Assembly: GCA_016786725.1 (NCBI GenBank)
Contig: JAEUVU010000003.1
Span: 124,001 to 188,000, forward strand
DNA length: 64,000 nt
Reading direction: 5' to 3'
DNA from: Ferruginibacter sp.
GTDB lineage: Bacteria > Bacteroidota > Bacteroidia > Chitinophagales > Chitinophagaceae
Made by a program: the position numbers and the translations under genes. How positions within the stretch are numbered: position 1 is the first letter of the stretch; each line of letters begins with the position of its first letter. This document shows positions 17,901 through 27,200 of the stretch, piece after piece. Under the pieces are notes generated by a model. The model was not told the origin of the DNA and ran no database searches. It saw only the letters and a list, made by a program, of their open reading frames with translations.

Positions 17901-20627
17901 TTATTTGTTACAGCCTTTTATTGCAGCTTCATAACATAACACCACGCTGCAGGTTATACAATCTTCATAAGTAACCGTATAACGGATGCACCATTTTGCT
18001 TTTGCTCCGCAACAGGCTACCATTTTAGGATAGCTGATGCTGTACTGCAATGGGATGCCGCCATTCATGTCTTTAGGCGGGGAGAAATTCCAGCTTAATC
18101 CATGTGTTCCTGCGCCTGAACCTCCAACATTATTTAATGAGCCGCTGCTGAAATTGCCCATTTGGGCAGAAGGTGTTGTGCAAACCAAACAATCATCTGA
18201 TTCTGGTACAAACTCAAAATAAACCAGGTCCATCTTTACCGATTTTACTTTGGCGGGGCCTGTAACAAAACTTAAATTTTGTGTAATGGCTGTTGCAGAA
18301 ACCGTTGGTTTATCTTTTTCGTTGGGTTGTATCTTAATATTATCGCAGGCTTTGCACATACAATTCAAAGTGTCGCTTTTTACTTCTGTTTCTTTATTAT
18401 CAGGGTCGGCAACATCCTCAGCATCTACCAAAAACTTAAGGAAATTGATGGCCTGGTTACATTCAATTTTTCCGGTAAAAACAACAAAAGCATTGCCTGC
18501 TATGTTTTGAGGCAGTGTGGGGCTTGTAGGCACAAAATTAATTGCAGCGCCAACGCCGTTTACTTTATATTTTATAGCTACCACATTTACCGGCGTTGCC
18601 AGGTTGTTTCTTACCTTGATATAAATGGATTGAACTCCTTTTTCGCAGCAACCAACTTTTAAACTGTCTATCTGTATATCAATATTGTTTTGAATTTTAA
18701 AACTGAAAGGCTGGCTTTTGCCTTCATTTGCTGAGCAGGCTGGCTTACCATCCCTGGTTAATGCCTGCACCTGCCACACAAAATCGCAGAGATAGGGCGG
18801 CCTGCAGGGGCCGGTGTAGAGACCAGCAACCGAAGCTTCTGTTGCATCAACTACTTCTCTCTCTGCGACGGGTTTACCGGCCATAGCCTGTGTAGCATTT
18901 TGGCCCTGCATAAGTTGCCATACTTTTAAACGATAAGTGATTGGCTCCTGCGATTTAGGTTCAACAGCCTTCCAGCGGAATTGTATGGGTTGCTTTGCTT
19001 CATCCTGCTTAAACTTTTTGTTATTCTCCGGTGAAATATTTGCCGGGCAGGAGGTATTTCCCTGAGGATCTGCCGGATCAAGAACCCACCTGCTGCTTTC
19101 GCTGGTGCAGCTTACTTTTCCGGTTGCATCAAGCAGTTCAACCACCCACACAAAATCGCAGAGATAAGGCGGCCTGCAGGGGCCTGTATATAGTCCGGAT
19201 AAAGTTGCTTCGGTTAAACCGGTTACTTCCCTGGTTGCAACCGGCTTATTGCTACGCATAGCCTGTGTTGCATTTTGCCCCTGCATCAGTTGCCATACTT
19301 TCAGGCGGTACGTTGCCGTTGTTCCAGGTGTGGCTGCATTGCTCCATTTGTACAGCATGGGTTTCATTGCCTCTGCCGGGCTGAACTGTTTATTATTTTC
19401 CGGTGAAATATTAACGGGGCAAGTGCTGCTACCTTCTGTTACTCTAAAATTCCAGAATTCGCTTTTGCCTTCATTACTTCCAATGGGTTTGTCTTCCCGG
19501 TCAACCGCCTGCACCTGCCATACAAAATCACACAAGTAAGGCGGCCTGCATGGGCCGGTATAAATACCACTCACTACAGCCTGTGTTATATTATCTACAT
19601 CTTTTGTAACAATGGGTTGGTTGGAACGCATAGCCTGTGCAGCATTCTGGCCCTGCATCAGTTGCCACACTTTTAATTTGTAAACAACAGGCTGCACCGG
19701 CTTGGGTGCAACCGGTGTCCACCGGAACATAACCGGCCCCGACATTTCGGTTGATGCAAATGTTTTTGCATCAGCAGGAACGATCAGTTGCGGTGGTGCG
19801 TAAGTATTTGTGTTGGTTTCAACTTTAAATGTGTAAGTGTCGCTCCTGCCTTCGTTTTTACCAATCGGTTTCCCCTCCCTGTTTACTGCCTGTACCTGCC
19901 ATACATAATCACACAGATAAGGCGGCCTGCAAGGACCAGTATAGATGCCATTAACAACAGTTTGCGTAATGTTATCTACATCTTTGGTAACAATGGGCGG
20001 ATTGGTACGCATGGCTTCTGTTGCATTTTGTCCCTGCATCAGTTGCCAAACTTTTAGCTTATAGGTAACCGGTTGCTGGGGCTTGGGTACCACCGGCGTC
20101 CACCTGAAAGTTACCGGCCTGCTCAGTTCTGCTTCGGTAAATATTTTTCCGTTTTCGGGATTTATTAAAGTTGGTGGTGTGTATTCTATTTCCCTGGGTG
20201 GTTCTACACTAAACTCTTTGCATACTTCATTGCTGATGGCCACACGGTCAATATTAAAAAATTGTACGCAGATGGAATAGCTGCCTTCCTTCAGATCGCG
20301 GCAGCCCTGCAAGGTGCCGGTAAGTTCGTTGGTGGAGAATGTTCGGGTAGTAAACTCATCAACCTGCATGCCGCCGGTTGAGTTATTGCCACAAACAATG
20401 GCGCCATTGCTTTTTATCTGCACTATCAGCCTGATGCCTTTTACACTTACGTTGGGCGGCAGTTGCGCTACCAGCAGTAAGGAGCCGGGTATGTTTCCCC
20501 AGTTATCAATCACTGGCGGTAATTGATTCTTGACGGTAAAGCTTACAATTTTTATCTGTTGTAACTGGCTGTAGGCGGTGGCTGCGCCAAACAACAATAA
20601 CAGTAAAAGCAGGTTTATTTTTTTCAT
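17901..20627 (-). CDS. Exoprotein with four near-identical Fn3-like repeats and Cys-rich C-terminus
   Basis: This 908-residue protein has a signal peptide (ending TAYSQ), an N-terminal TANFOR-like domain (about 20-160), and four units of about 120 residues, each with LKVWQLMQGQNA and GPCRPPYLCD followed by VWQVQA or a close variant. The repeat cores are almost invariant, which suggests recent duplication or gene conversion. The last 270 residues are Cys-rich; the final part (KVKSVKMDLVYFEF ... WCIRYTVTYEDCITCSVVLCY) aligns by eye with the C-terminus of the next, PKD-rich protein. The two paired cysteines in each repeat probably form disulfides outside the cell. The gene follows the two-component system by 137 bases and heads the exoprotein genes; regulation by it is likely but inferred. 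Confidence 0.82.
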   Translation of the reverse strand: MKKINLLLLLLLFGAATAYSQLQQIKIVSFTVKNQLPPVIDNWGNIPGSLLLVAQLPPNVSVKGIRLIVQIKSNGAIVCGNNSTGGMQVDEFTTRTFSTNELTGTLQGCRDLKEGSYSICVQFFNIDRVAISNEVCKEFSVEPPREIEYTPPTLINPENGKIFTEAELSRPVTFRWTPVVPKPQQPVTYKLKVWQLMQGQNATEAMRTNPPIVTKDVDNITQTVVNGIYTGPCRPPYLCDYVWQVQAVNREGKPIGKNEGRSDTYTFKVETNTNTYAPPQLIVPADAKTFASTEMSGPVMFRWTPVAPKPVQPVVYKLKVWQLMQGQNAAQAMRSNQPIVTKDVDNITQAVVSGIYTGPCRPPYLCDFVWQVQAVDREDKPIGSNEGKSEFWNFRVTEGSSTCPVNISPENNKQFSPAEAMKPMLYKWSNAATPGTTATYRLKVWQLMQGQNATQAMRSNKPVATREVTGLTEATLSGLYTGPCRPPYLCDFVWVVELLDATGKVSCTSESSRWVLDPADPQGNTSCPANISPENNKKFKQDEAKQPIQFRWKAVEPKSQEPITYRLKVWQLMQGQNATQAMAGKPVAEREVVDATEASVAGLYTGPCRPPYLCDFVWQVQALTRDGKPACSANEGKSQPFSFKIQNNIDIQIDSLKVGCCEKGVQSIYIKVRNNLATPVNVVAIKYKVNGVGAAINFVPTSPTLPQNIAGNAFVVFTGKIECNQAINFLKFLVDAEDVADPDNKETEVKSDTLNCMCKACDNIKIQPNEKDKPTVSATAITQNLSFVTGPAKVKSVKMDLVYFEFVPESDDCLVCTTPSAQMGNFSSGSLNNVGGSGAGTHGLSWNFSPPKDMNGGIPLQYSISYPKMVACCGAKAKWCIRYTVTYEDCITCSVVLCYEAAIKGCNK

Positions 20628-20764
20628 ATCCTTAATTTTTAGAACAGGCTTTTATACAAGCCTTTTATTACGGATACAAAAATGTAAAGAAGAAAGCGAA
20701 GGTTTTGCCGAAATGTAAAAGCGTGGGCGATGATTGTATAAGTGCAGTAAAGGAGAATATAAGC

Positions 20765-21529
20765 TTATGCTTTTCTTTTTATCCATTTTTCAAACCTGGC
20801 TAAAAATTCTTCCTTTCGGCGGCTGGCAACCGGTAGTTCTTTTCCATTTTCTAAAACCACATCGCCGCCGCTGCCTTTGATGTACTCTTTAATGAAGGAG
20901 AGATTGATGATATACTTATCGTGGATACGGGTAAAATTTGTTTCAGGCAGCAGCTTTTCATATTCGCCCAACTGGCGGCTTACCATGATCTTTTTATCAT
21001 TGCACAAAAAGAAGTTGGTGTAGTTGCCGCTGCTTTCGCAATATAAAATATCAGCCAGCTTTACAAACACCAGGCCGTTGCTGGTAGATAATGGTATTTT
21101 ATCCGGCGCAGCCGCCTGCGTATTTTTCTCTAAAAGTGAGAAGAGGTTTTTGTTGATGTTCTTTTCTTCAATGCGTTTGCCTGCTGTATTAACTGCTGCA
21201 ACCAGCTTATCAGAATTGATGGGCTTGGTAATATAGCCCGTAGCATGATGCTCGAATGCCTCTACCGCATAATGGCTGTAGGCGGTAACAAAAATGACCT
21301 CAAAGTTAACAGGCTCCAGTTTTTTTAAAAGATCAAAGCCGTTCAGGTGGGGCATTTCCACATCCAGGAAAACAAGTTGCGGCTGTAGTTCATCTATCAA
21401 CAGCAAACCATTTTTTGCTTCGGTATCTGTTGCCAGGATATTAACTGAAGGGCAGTACATTTCCAGCATGTTCTGCAACAGCTTAATGTTCTTTGCTTCG
21501 TCGTCTATAATTATACAGTTGATCATCAT
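20765..21529 (-). CDS. LytTR-family response regulator
   Basis: This 254-residue protein has a receiver domain (about 1-125; IIIDDE at 7-12, phosphoacceptor Asp56 in FLDVEMP, Thr in VTAYS, Lys in ITKPI) and a LytTR DNA-binding domain (about 145-250; ILYCESSGNYTNFF, SRQLGEYEKLLPETNFTRIH, KYIINLSFIKEY). LytTR proteins bind promoter direct repeats and activate transcription. Its start overlaps the kinase stop by four bases, so the two form a coupled pair. The downstream exoprotein genes on the same strand are the natural candidate targets. Confidence 0.93.
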   Translation of the reverse strand: MMINCIIIDDEAKNIKLLQNMLEMYCPSVNILATDTEAKNGLLLIDELQPQLVFLDVEMPHLNGFDLLKKLEPVNFEVIFVTAYSHYAVEAFEHHATGYITKPINSDKLVAAVNTAGKRIEEKNINKNLFSLLEKNTQAAAPDKIPLSTSNGLVFVKLADILYCESSGNYTNFFLCNDKKIMVSRQLGEYEKLLPETNFTRIHDKYIINLSFIKEYIKGSGGDVVLENGKELPVASRRKEEFLARFEKWIKRKA

Positions 21530-24438
21530 TTAAAGTCTAATGGGATTTTAACTGTTACGGTTGTGCCCGTTGCATTGCCATTATTATCTTTTTTATCGGT
21601 TACCTGCTGGTCAATTTTGTAAAGCTCTGCCCTGCGCCTTGATATATTCATTCCCTTGCCCTGGTACTCCACATGCATTTTACTTTTGAGCGCCGCCGCT
21701 TTTTCCCTGCCAATGCCGTTGTCATCTATTTCACAAACTAAGAAATTATTTTCTGTAAACACGTTAATATCTATCTGCCCCTTTTTATTTTCAAGAAACC
21801 GCATACCATGCCTGATGGCATTTTCAACATAAGGCTGCAGCAGCATGGCCGGCACAAAAACATTTTCTTTATCTACGCCGTTTTCTACAGAAATGGTATA
21901 ATTGAATTTATCCTCAAACCGGAGCTTCTCTAATTGAAGATAATTATCAAGATAGCTTATTTCGCTTTGCAGCGAAATGATAGAAGCATCTGAATTGTCA
22001 ATGGTACTCCGCATCAGGTCAGAGAATTTATCGAGGTACTTATCTGCCTGTTTATAATCCCGGTCAAAAATAAATCCCTTGATGGAGTTAAGGCAGTTAA
22101 AAACAAAATGCGGATTTATTTGCGCCTTCAACGCCTGCATCTCCAGCTCAGTCAGCTTTTTTTCCGTGATCACTTTTTCAACCTCGGCTTTGCGTTTTTG
22201 TTTATTGCGGGCTTCTAAAATAAGGAAGCTGATGATGAAGAAAGAAATTACTACAACCGTCCAGAATACACCACTTTGCCAGAAAGGCGTTTTGATATGG
22301 ATAGATATCGTTTCTGTTTTTGATGATGGGGTACCGTCTCTTTTCATTCCCCGTATCTGTATATTATAATTGCCCGAAGCAAGCCTCAGTTCAATATTAT
22401 TTTTATCAGTTTTTTGCCAGGCGCCCTCATTAAGCCGGTATTCAAACAATGGATAATAACCGGTGAGGTCGGCACCGGAAAAACCGATGCTGATATCATT
22501 TTGGTCATATTCCAGTGTATAATCTTTTGCCACAATGGTATCTGCGCCATTTATGGAAACCCTTGTAATAAAGGTGGTAATCTCCGTTACCGGCAAACTT
22601 AAACTGGCTGGTAAAAAACTGATGCCGCCGGTTGTAGCCGCATAAACAGTGTCATTACTAATGGCAATATCATTTACCTGTTCACCTATCAATCCATCTC
22701 CCAAACCAAAAGCGGTATTGTAAAAGCCCAGTTGGCCATTGTTGAAACTGTACTGGATTTTATTTAACCCTTTATTGGTGCCGAGCCAGATAATTCCCGG
22801 CCTGTTGCTGTATAAAGATTTACAAACACTGCCCGGTATCACATCGCCTAATGCAATTGTTTTTACCAGCACATCATTTTTTAATACAGCCAATGTATCT
22901 GAACCCAGGCCTACCCATAAGAGATCATCGGCTGTGCTGAAAATGGTATTGATGCGGTAGCTTAATGCTTTGTATTTCTTTCCAAAATAAAAAAGCGAAT
23001 CTTTATCCCACCGGTACAACCCGTCGTTGGAGCCAACATAAATATTGTTTGCCTGATTCTTTCCTAAAGCCGTTACTCTTTTCACAGCTTCCTTTATTGG
23101 CTGATTTGTTTTAATATTATACTGCTGTACTACAGAATGTGTGCCCCTTACAATTACAGAGTCGTTGAGCTCTATTGCTGCTTTTGACGAATTGTTCTCT
23201 TTTCCTTCAAACCGTTTTCTTATCTGCAGGTTTTTTTTATCCAATACAAAGGAACCGGTTTGGCAGGCTATGTAAATCTGGTCGTTTAGTTCAACAATCT
23301 TTCTTACAATTCCGTCCATATTCTTTTCAACCGACAGCGACTTTTTTTTAATATCATAAACCCCGTCGTAAATCAACACCTCGCCATAATTATTGCCGGC
23401 AAATATTTTTTTATTGATGACGGCAATGCTTGTAAAATGCTGGGTTATTTCATCATTCAATGCTTTATCAGTAATGGTAAAGGAGGAAATCCTTTTTTGC
23501 TGGATCTTCACCAGGCCCCTGTCAATAGAAGACACCCAGGTACTGCCGTTCTTGTCTTCCAGCACATTTCTTACTGCAATATTGTATAACAATGGCTCTT
23601 TCAGTTCCAGTGTAGCTGTATCAACCGGGTAGGTTGTTCTGTTAAAGGTTGCCACAGCCAGGTCTTTACCCGCCGTGCAAAAAATACGTATCCCAAAAGG
23701 ATATTTTTTTTCCAGCAGTTGCGTGATGTTACCAGCCTTATCTACATGGTATTTTGTTATTTTATCCCCTGAAGCGATGTATAAAACCCGGCCAAAGTAC
23801 TCACAAAAAAAACCGGCAAGCCCCAAAGGAAATGACTTTGTAAATCTGTCGTTCTCGAATGTTCTTATTGAATCCGGACTTATAATAAAATATTTACCCG
23901 GGCTGAATTCAATTATCTTTTCCGGTGTTGAAACCCTTCTTCGCATCAGGCCCTTGTAAACAGATACTTTGCCTTTTTTGTAAATAAAAAAATCGTACAG
24001 GTTGTTACAGAATGCCACACCGCCGTATTGCAGCACACTGCCCCTGTTGGTATTACCCAGCTCTACCTTTTGCAATTCAGGGTCAGTGTCTTCGTTTTCA
24101 AAACGGTCTTTTACCGGGTTGTAATAAGCAGCCGTTCTCCTGAAAGGCGTTACCCAAATACGGTTGCTGCTGTCAATAAAAATGTCGGTTATCTCACTAT
24201 CCGGCAGGCCGTGGGCGGTTGTGTATGTTTTAAAATTCTTACCGTCAAACTTGGCAACTCCGTTGTCGGTAGCTATCCATAAAAAGCCATGATTATCCAA
24301 AATAGATTTGTAAATGGCATTGGAAGGCAGCCCGTCTTTAGTAGTGTAAAAAATGGTTTGGGTTGATTGGGAGAAACATGTGCCATTGAGTATCAGCAGC
24401 AGGCAGGTAATATAAATATGATGAATAAGTTTTGGCAT
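21526..24438 (-). CDS. Hybrid-propeller sensor histidine kinase (LytS type)
   Basis: This 970-residue membrane kinase has a signal sequence (ending CFSQ), a periplasmic two-component-regulator propeller (about 25-600; repeated motifs such as GLPSNAIYKSILDNHGFLWI and RIWV/WVG), a Y_Y_Y beta-sandwich (about 620-700), one TM segment (about 710-735) and a His-kinase domain of the LytS type: QINPHFVFNCLNSIKGF with phosphoacceptor His777, YVENAIRHGM (N-box) and DDNGIGRE. Propeller sensors usually respond to extracellular saccharides or similar ligands. The gene lies directly downstream of a minus-strand terminator, so it likely has its own promoter between 24439 and 24457, a very short space, or within the preceding AT-rich stretch. 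Confidence 0.92.
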   Translation of the reverse strand: MPKLIHHIYITCLLLILNGTCFSQSTQTIFYTTKDGLPSNAIYKSILDNHGFLWIATDNGVAKFDGKNFKTYTTAHGLPDSEITDIFIDSSNRIWVTPFRRTAAYYNPVKDRFENEDTDPELQKVELGNTNRGSVLQYGGVAFCNNLYDFFIYKKGKVSVYKGLMRRRVSTPEKIIEFSPGKYFIISPDSIRTFENDRFTKSFPLGLAGFFCEYFGRVLYIASGDKITKYHVDKAGNITQLLEKKYPFGIRIFCTAGKDLAVATFNRTTYPVDTATLELKEPLLYNIAVRNVLEDKNGSTWVSSIDRGLVKIQQKRISSFTITDKALNDEITQHFTSIAVINKKIFAGNNYGEVLIYDGVYDIKKKSLSVEKNMDGIVRKIVELNDQIYIACQTGSFVLDKKNLQIRKRFEGKENNSSKAAIELNDSVIVRGTHSVVQQYNIKTNQPIKEAVKRVTALGKNQANNIYVGSNDGLYRWDKDSLFYFGKKYKALSYRINTIFSTADDLLWVGLGSDTLAVLKNDVLVKTIALGDVIPGSVCKSLYSNRPGIIWLGTNKGLNKIQYSFNNGQLGFYNTAFGLGDGLIGEQVNDIAISNDTVYAATTGGISFLPASLSLPVTEITTFITRVSINGADTIVAKDYTLEYDQNDISIGFSGADLTGYYPLFEYRLNEGAWQKTDKNNIELRLASGNYNIQIRGMKRDGTPSSKTETISIHIKTPFWQSGVFWTVVVISFFIISFLILEARNKQKRKAEVEKVITEKKLTELEMQALKAQINPHFVFNCLNSIKGFIFDRDYKQADKYLDKFSDLMRSTIDNSDASIISLQSEISYLDNYLQLEKLRFEDKFNYTISVENGVDKENVFVPAMLLQPYVENAIRHGMRFLENKKGQIDINVFTENNFLVCEIDDNGIGREKAAALKSKMHVEYQGKGMNISRRRAELYKIDQQVTDKKDNNGNATGTTVTVKIPLDFK

Positions 24439-24457
24439 TCATCATAAATATAAAAAA

Positions 24458-24483
24458 AGCGAAGCAATAAATTTTGCTTCGCT
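24458..24483 (-). terminator. Terminator of the HtrA-like operon
   Basis: A 10-bp stem agcgaagcaa/ttgcttcgct is followed on the minus strand by a seven-base T-run (the A-run at 24452-24458). It lies 150 bases after the protease stop and 20 bases before the sensor kinase start. Confidence 0.85.
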
Positions 24484-24543
24484 GTATAAGATGGTGGTTT
24501 AATTGTATAAGCGTTTTTGTTTTAACTTCTTAAAATATAAAAG

Positions 24544-24613
24544 CTGTCAGTCTGAGCCTGTCGAAGCCGATACTATTCAACAAACCGGTTTCGGCAAGCT
24601 TAACCAGGCTGCC
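24544..24613. repeat. Degenerate palindromic repeat (gagcctgtcgaagcc type)
   Basis: The left arm gtctgagcctgtcgaagcc is matched, imperfectly inverted, by ggtttcggcaagctta...aggctgcc. This sequence type is familiar as a dispersed repeat in Bacteroidota. It fills the gap after the protease gene. Confidence 0.6.
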
Positions 24614-24633
24614 TTTAAATTATTGCAACGCCA

Positions 24634-25734
24634 TTATTCTATCAGCCTGGCAAGGCAACCAAATTCATGTTTCAGCAGGTCATCATATTCATCTGCTTTT
24701 TTAAACAGCTTTTCAAATTGTTCTTTGCCGTTCTCAACGGTTACATCCATATCGTACATGATGCAGCTTAGTACAATGTTCTGCCCGCTGCAGCTAAGTA
24801 CCAGGCCATTCATTTTATAATTCTCTTCAAGCAAATACTGATAGAGAGATTTTATTTTGAGCGGATCAGCGGGCATCTGGCACAAAAAAGCATCGCCTGC
24901 AATAAAATAATTAGTGGCGTTATAGGCAATCTTTATTTTGGCGCTGCCTTCGGTTACTTCCCAGTTGTTGGCACCATTGCGTGCAAGTTTTATATCCTTG
25001 CCAAGCTCACGCAAAATAGTTTCAATGGTTTTAGCCACGCCAACTGCTTCCGCTTCTTTCTCCGGCATTTCGGGCAGCTTAACCTCGGTGCCGCAACTGG
25101 CGCAGTATTTACCAGAATCAATATTGGCCGCTGTTACCAGGTAATCGCAGGAAACACAGCGGGTGCTTACGTTGCCCCGGTAAGGCAGGTACATTTGCAA
25201 AGCCGTACGCAAATAATCAACCGGTAATGCAAAGCCCAGATTATCGCCGCCACGGATGATAAATGAGTTTACACCGATGATCTGCCCTTTATCATTTACC
25301 AGCGGGCCGCCGCTGTTACCTGGGTTTATCGCTGCGTCAATCTGTATATATTTTAAACCGTCTCTTATGCGGTCAACCTTGCTTATCACACCCTGCGTAG
25401 CTGTATAATTCAATCCGTAAGGATGGCCAATAGCAACCACATCATCACCATCTTTCATCTCTGCATAATTACCCAGGCTTATTTCCGCAAGCGCTGCGCC
25501 TGCAGGCGGTTCCAAAAAAGCCAGGTCGTGTTTTTTATCGGTGTACCAAACCCTGCTTAGCGATTTTGCAAAAACCTTTCCCTGTATGGTAACTTCAGGC
25601 GAGTTATCAACCACATGGTTGTTGGTAACGATGATATCGAATTCCTTTATATAAAACCCGCTGCCGGTACCCGTTTGGGTGGCTATTTGTATAATGGCAT
25701 TCTGGTACCTTTCGATAATTTCCGGACTTGTCAT
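24634..25734 (-). CDS. Cytoplasmic HtrA-like serine protease with zinc ribbon and YbjN-like C-terminus
   Basis: This 366-residue protein has a trypsin-fold protease domain (1-185) with the full triad: His40 in TNNHVV, Asp70 in KKHDLAF and Ser141 in NPGNSGGPL. No signal peptide or TM segment precedes it and no PDZ domain follows, unlike DegP/HtrA. Instead there is a four-Cys zinc ribbon (C193, C196, C211, C214) and a C-terminal domain (about 230-366) that looks like the YbjN/type III chaperone-like fold. It overlaps the upstream gene by four bases; that partner protein carries a similar chaperone-like domain. A cytoplasmic quality-control or regulated-proteolysis role is inferred. Confidence 0.85.
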   Translation of the reverse strand: MTSPEIIERYQNAIIQIATQTGTGSGFYIKEFDIIVTNNHVVDNSPEVTIQGKVFAKSLSRVWYTDKKHDLAFLEPPAGAALAEISLGNYAEMKDGDDVVAIGHPYGLNYTATQGVISKVDRIRDGLKYIQIDAAINPGNSGGPLVNDKGQIIGVNSFIIRGGDNLGFALPVDYLRTALQMYLPYRGNVSTRCVSCDYLVTAANIDSGKYCASCGTEVKLPEMPEKEAEAVGVAKTIETILRELGKDIKLARNGANNWEVTEGSAKIKIAYNATNYFIAGDAFLCQMPADPLKIKSLYQYLLEENYKMNGLVLSCSGQNIVLSCIMYDMDVTVENGKEQFEKLFKKADEYDDLLKHEFGCLARLIE

Positions 25735-27041
25735 TTGTTGTCAAAATTTAAAAGTTCAAGTTCTTTGGTAAAAGTGTTGTTGAAGTTGAGCAGGCTGTCA
25801 AATTTCAGATAGTGCGTATTAAATGCAAGCATGGGGTATTTTTTTCGCCACTGCTCCTGCACACTGTTTATTTTTTCTATGATGGCTTTTTCATCAAACC
25901 TTTTTCTGAAGCTGTTGTAATAAGTGTCGGCAAAGCCCAGCGCTGTAAAATATTCTTCATAGTTAACTTTCATCAGGATCAAAAACAATTCAGTTAAAGG
26001 TTTTGGCAGGCTGTAAGAGTATTGGCAATAAGAAATACCATATTCACATATCTGCTGGCCAATATAATCGTAGTGATTATCCCGGTACCAAACCATATTT
26101 ACATTGGCTGCATTAATAGAATCAGCAATGGTTTTGTGTGTTTGCGGCACTACAATGGCAAAACTGCTTTTTGACCGGAATAGATTTTTAAAGAATGACT
26201 CTTTGGTTACAGCCAGCAGTTTTTTAAACGACTCTGTCATCGCCGTATTTTTTTCCTGCGCAGGCTTTTCATCTTTCGTAAAATAGAGTACCGGTATTCT
26301 CTCAAGCTCAGTTCTGAAGCCGCCCTCAGGACAGATCAAAAAATCAATACGAAACGCCAGCGTTAGCAAAAGATAACTGATGCCGCCGCTGAATTTATCA
26401 GCATCCAGTGTTTGAATATACTCTAAACTCTCTTTGATCCATTTTTGCGTAAAAGCAAATTTGGTTTCTTTTTCTGATTCCGCAATTTCCTGTACATGAT
26501 CATTATCCAATGGCTGCAACGATGAAAAATCCTGCACCAGCTGATCGTCCTGCTTATCGGCCTTGGTGGCAAGTTCTTTTAAGGCATAGTACAATTTGTT
26601 TGGATTGGCAGCCTCAATATCACTGTCAAACTTCATACAAAGCCTGTCACCATCCAGGGCGTAACGGCTGTAATAAAGTGAAAAATTCTGCTCCAGCAAC
26701 CTTCTCATTACCGGCACAGAAGGCTGGGGCATTTTTGTAAGGCTTACTTCGGCATACAGGTGGTCATGATCTCCGGTTCCCCTCACAACTTTAGAGCCCT
26801 GGTACAACTCAAATTTAAATGCTGTTCCGTTCCGCTGCAGTATCACATTGTCTGCTGTATCATCCCGCAGGTAATCAAAAAAGGCATCAATGCTTTCCTG
26901 GTATTTCTTTTCTTTATAAAGATTATCGGCATCGGTCCAGCGGGCGGTTTTTTCCACGCTTTTATTGTTATCGCTGTAGCGGCCAAAAGGTATTGGGGGA
27001 TTGGCAGGGGTTTTTGAGCGGCCAAAAAGGTTATCGAACAT
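25731..27041 (-). CDS. Partner of the HtrA-like protease, YbjN-like domain
   Basis: This 436-residue soluble protein is unrecognised as a whole. It starts MFDNLFGRSK, has a short TPR-like helix pair (ADNLYKEKKYQESIDAFFDY) and then, at about 75-170, a segment (MRRLLEQNFSLYYSRYALDG ... FDSDIEAANPNKLYYAL) that resembles the C-terminal domain of the downstream protease, as in YbjN/chaperone-like folds. The second half is alpha-helical without known motifs. Its stop overlaps the protease start (ATGA), so the two are made in fixed ratio. It may recognise substrates for the protease (inference). Confidence 0.65.
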   Translation of the reverse strand: MFDNLFGRSKTPANPPIPFGRYSDNNKSVEKTARWTDADNLYKEKKYQESIDAFFDYLRDDTADNVILQRNGTAFKFELYQGSKVVRGTGDHDHLYAEVSLTKMPQPSVPVMRRLLEQNFSLYYSRYALDGDRLCMKFDSDIEAANPNKLYYALKELATKADKQDDQLVQDFSSLQPLDNDHVQEIAESEKETKFAFTQKWIKESLEYIQTLDADKFSGGISYLLLTLAFRIDFLICPEGGFRTELERIPVLYFTKDEKPAQEKNTAMTESFKKLLAVTKESFFKNLFRSKSSFAIVVPQTHKTIADSINAANVNMVWYRDNHYDYIGQQICEYGISYCQYSYSLPKPLTELFLILMKVNYEEYFTALGFADTYYNSFRKRFDEKAIIEKINSVQEQWRKKYPMLAFNTHYLKFDSLLNFNNTFTKELELLNFDNK

Positions 27042-27200
27042 AATTTAAAAATTAAGAAAACTAAGATAAGAAATGGCAATGTGAATTTCCGGCTTTTTTA
27101 TTGACCAGAGCTGGTGTAAAACTAAAACGCAGCATCTTGCTAAATACCCTGTATTTTAGCCCTGTTAATTTTATATATTTGCCAACTAAAGCGTTTTTTT

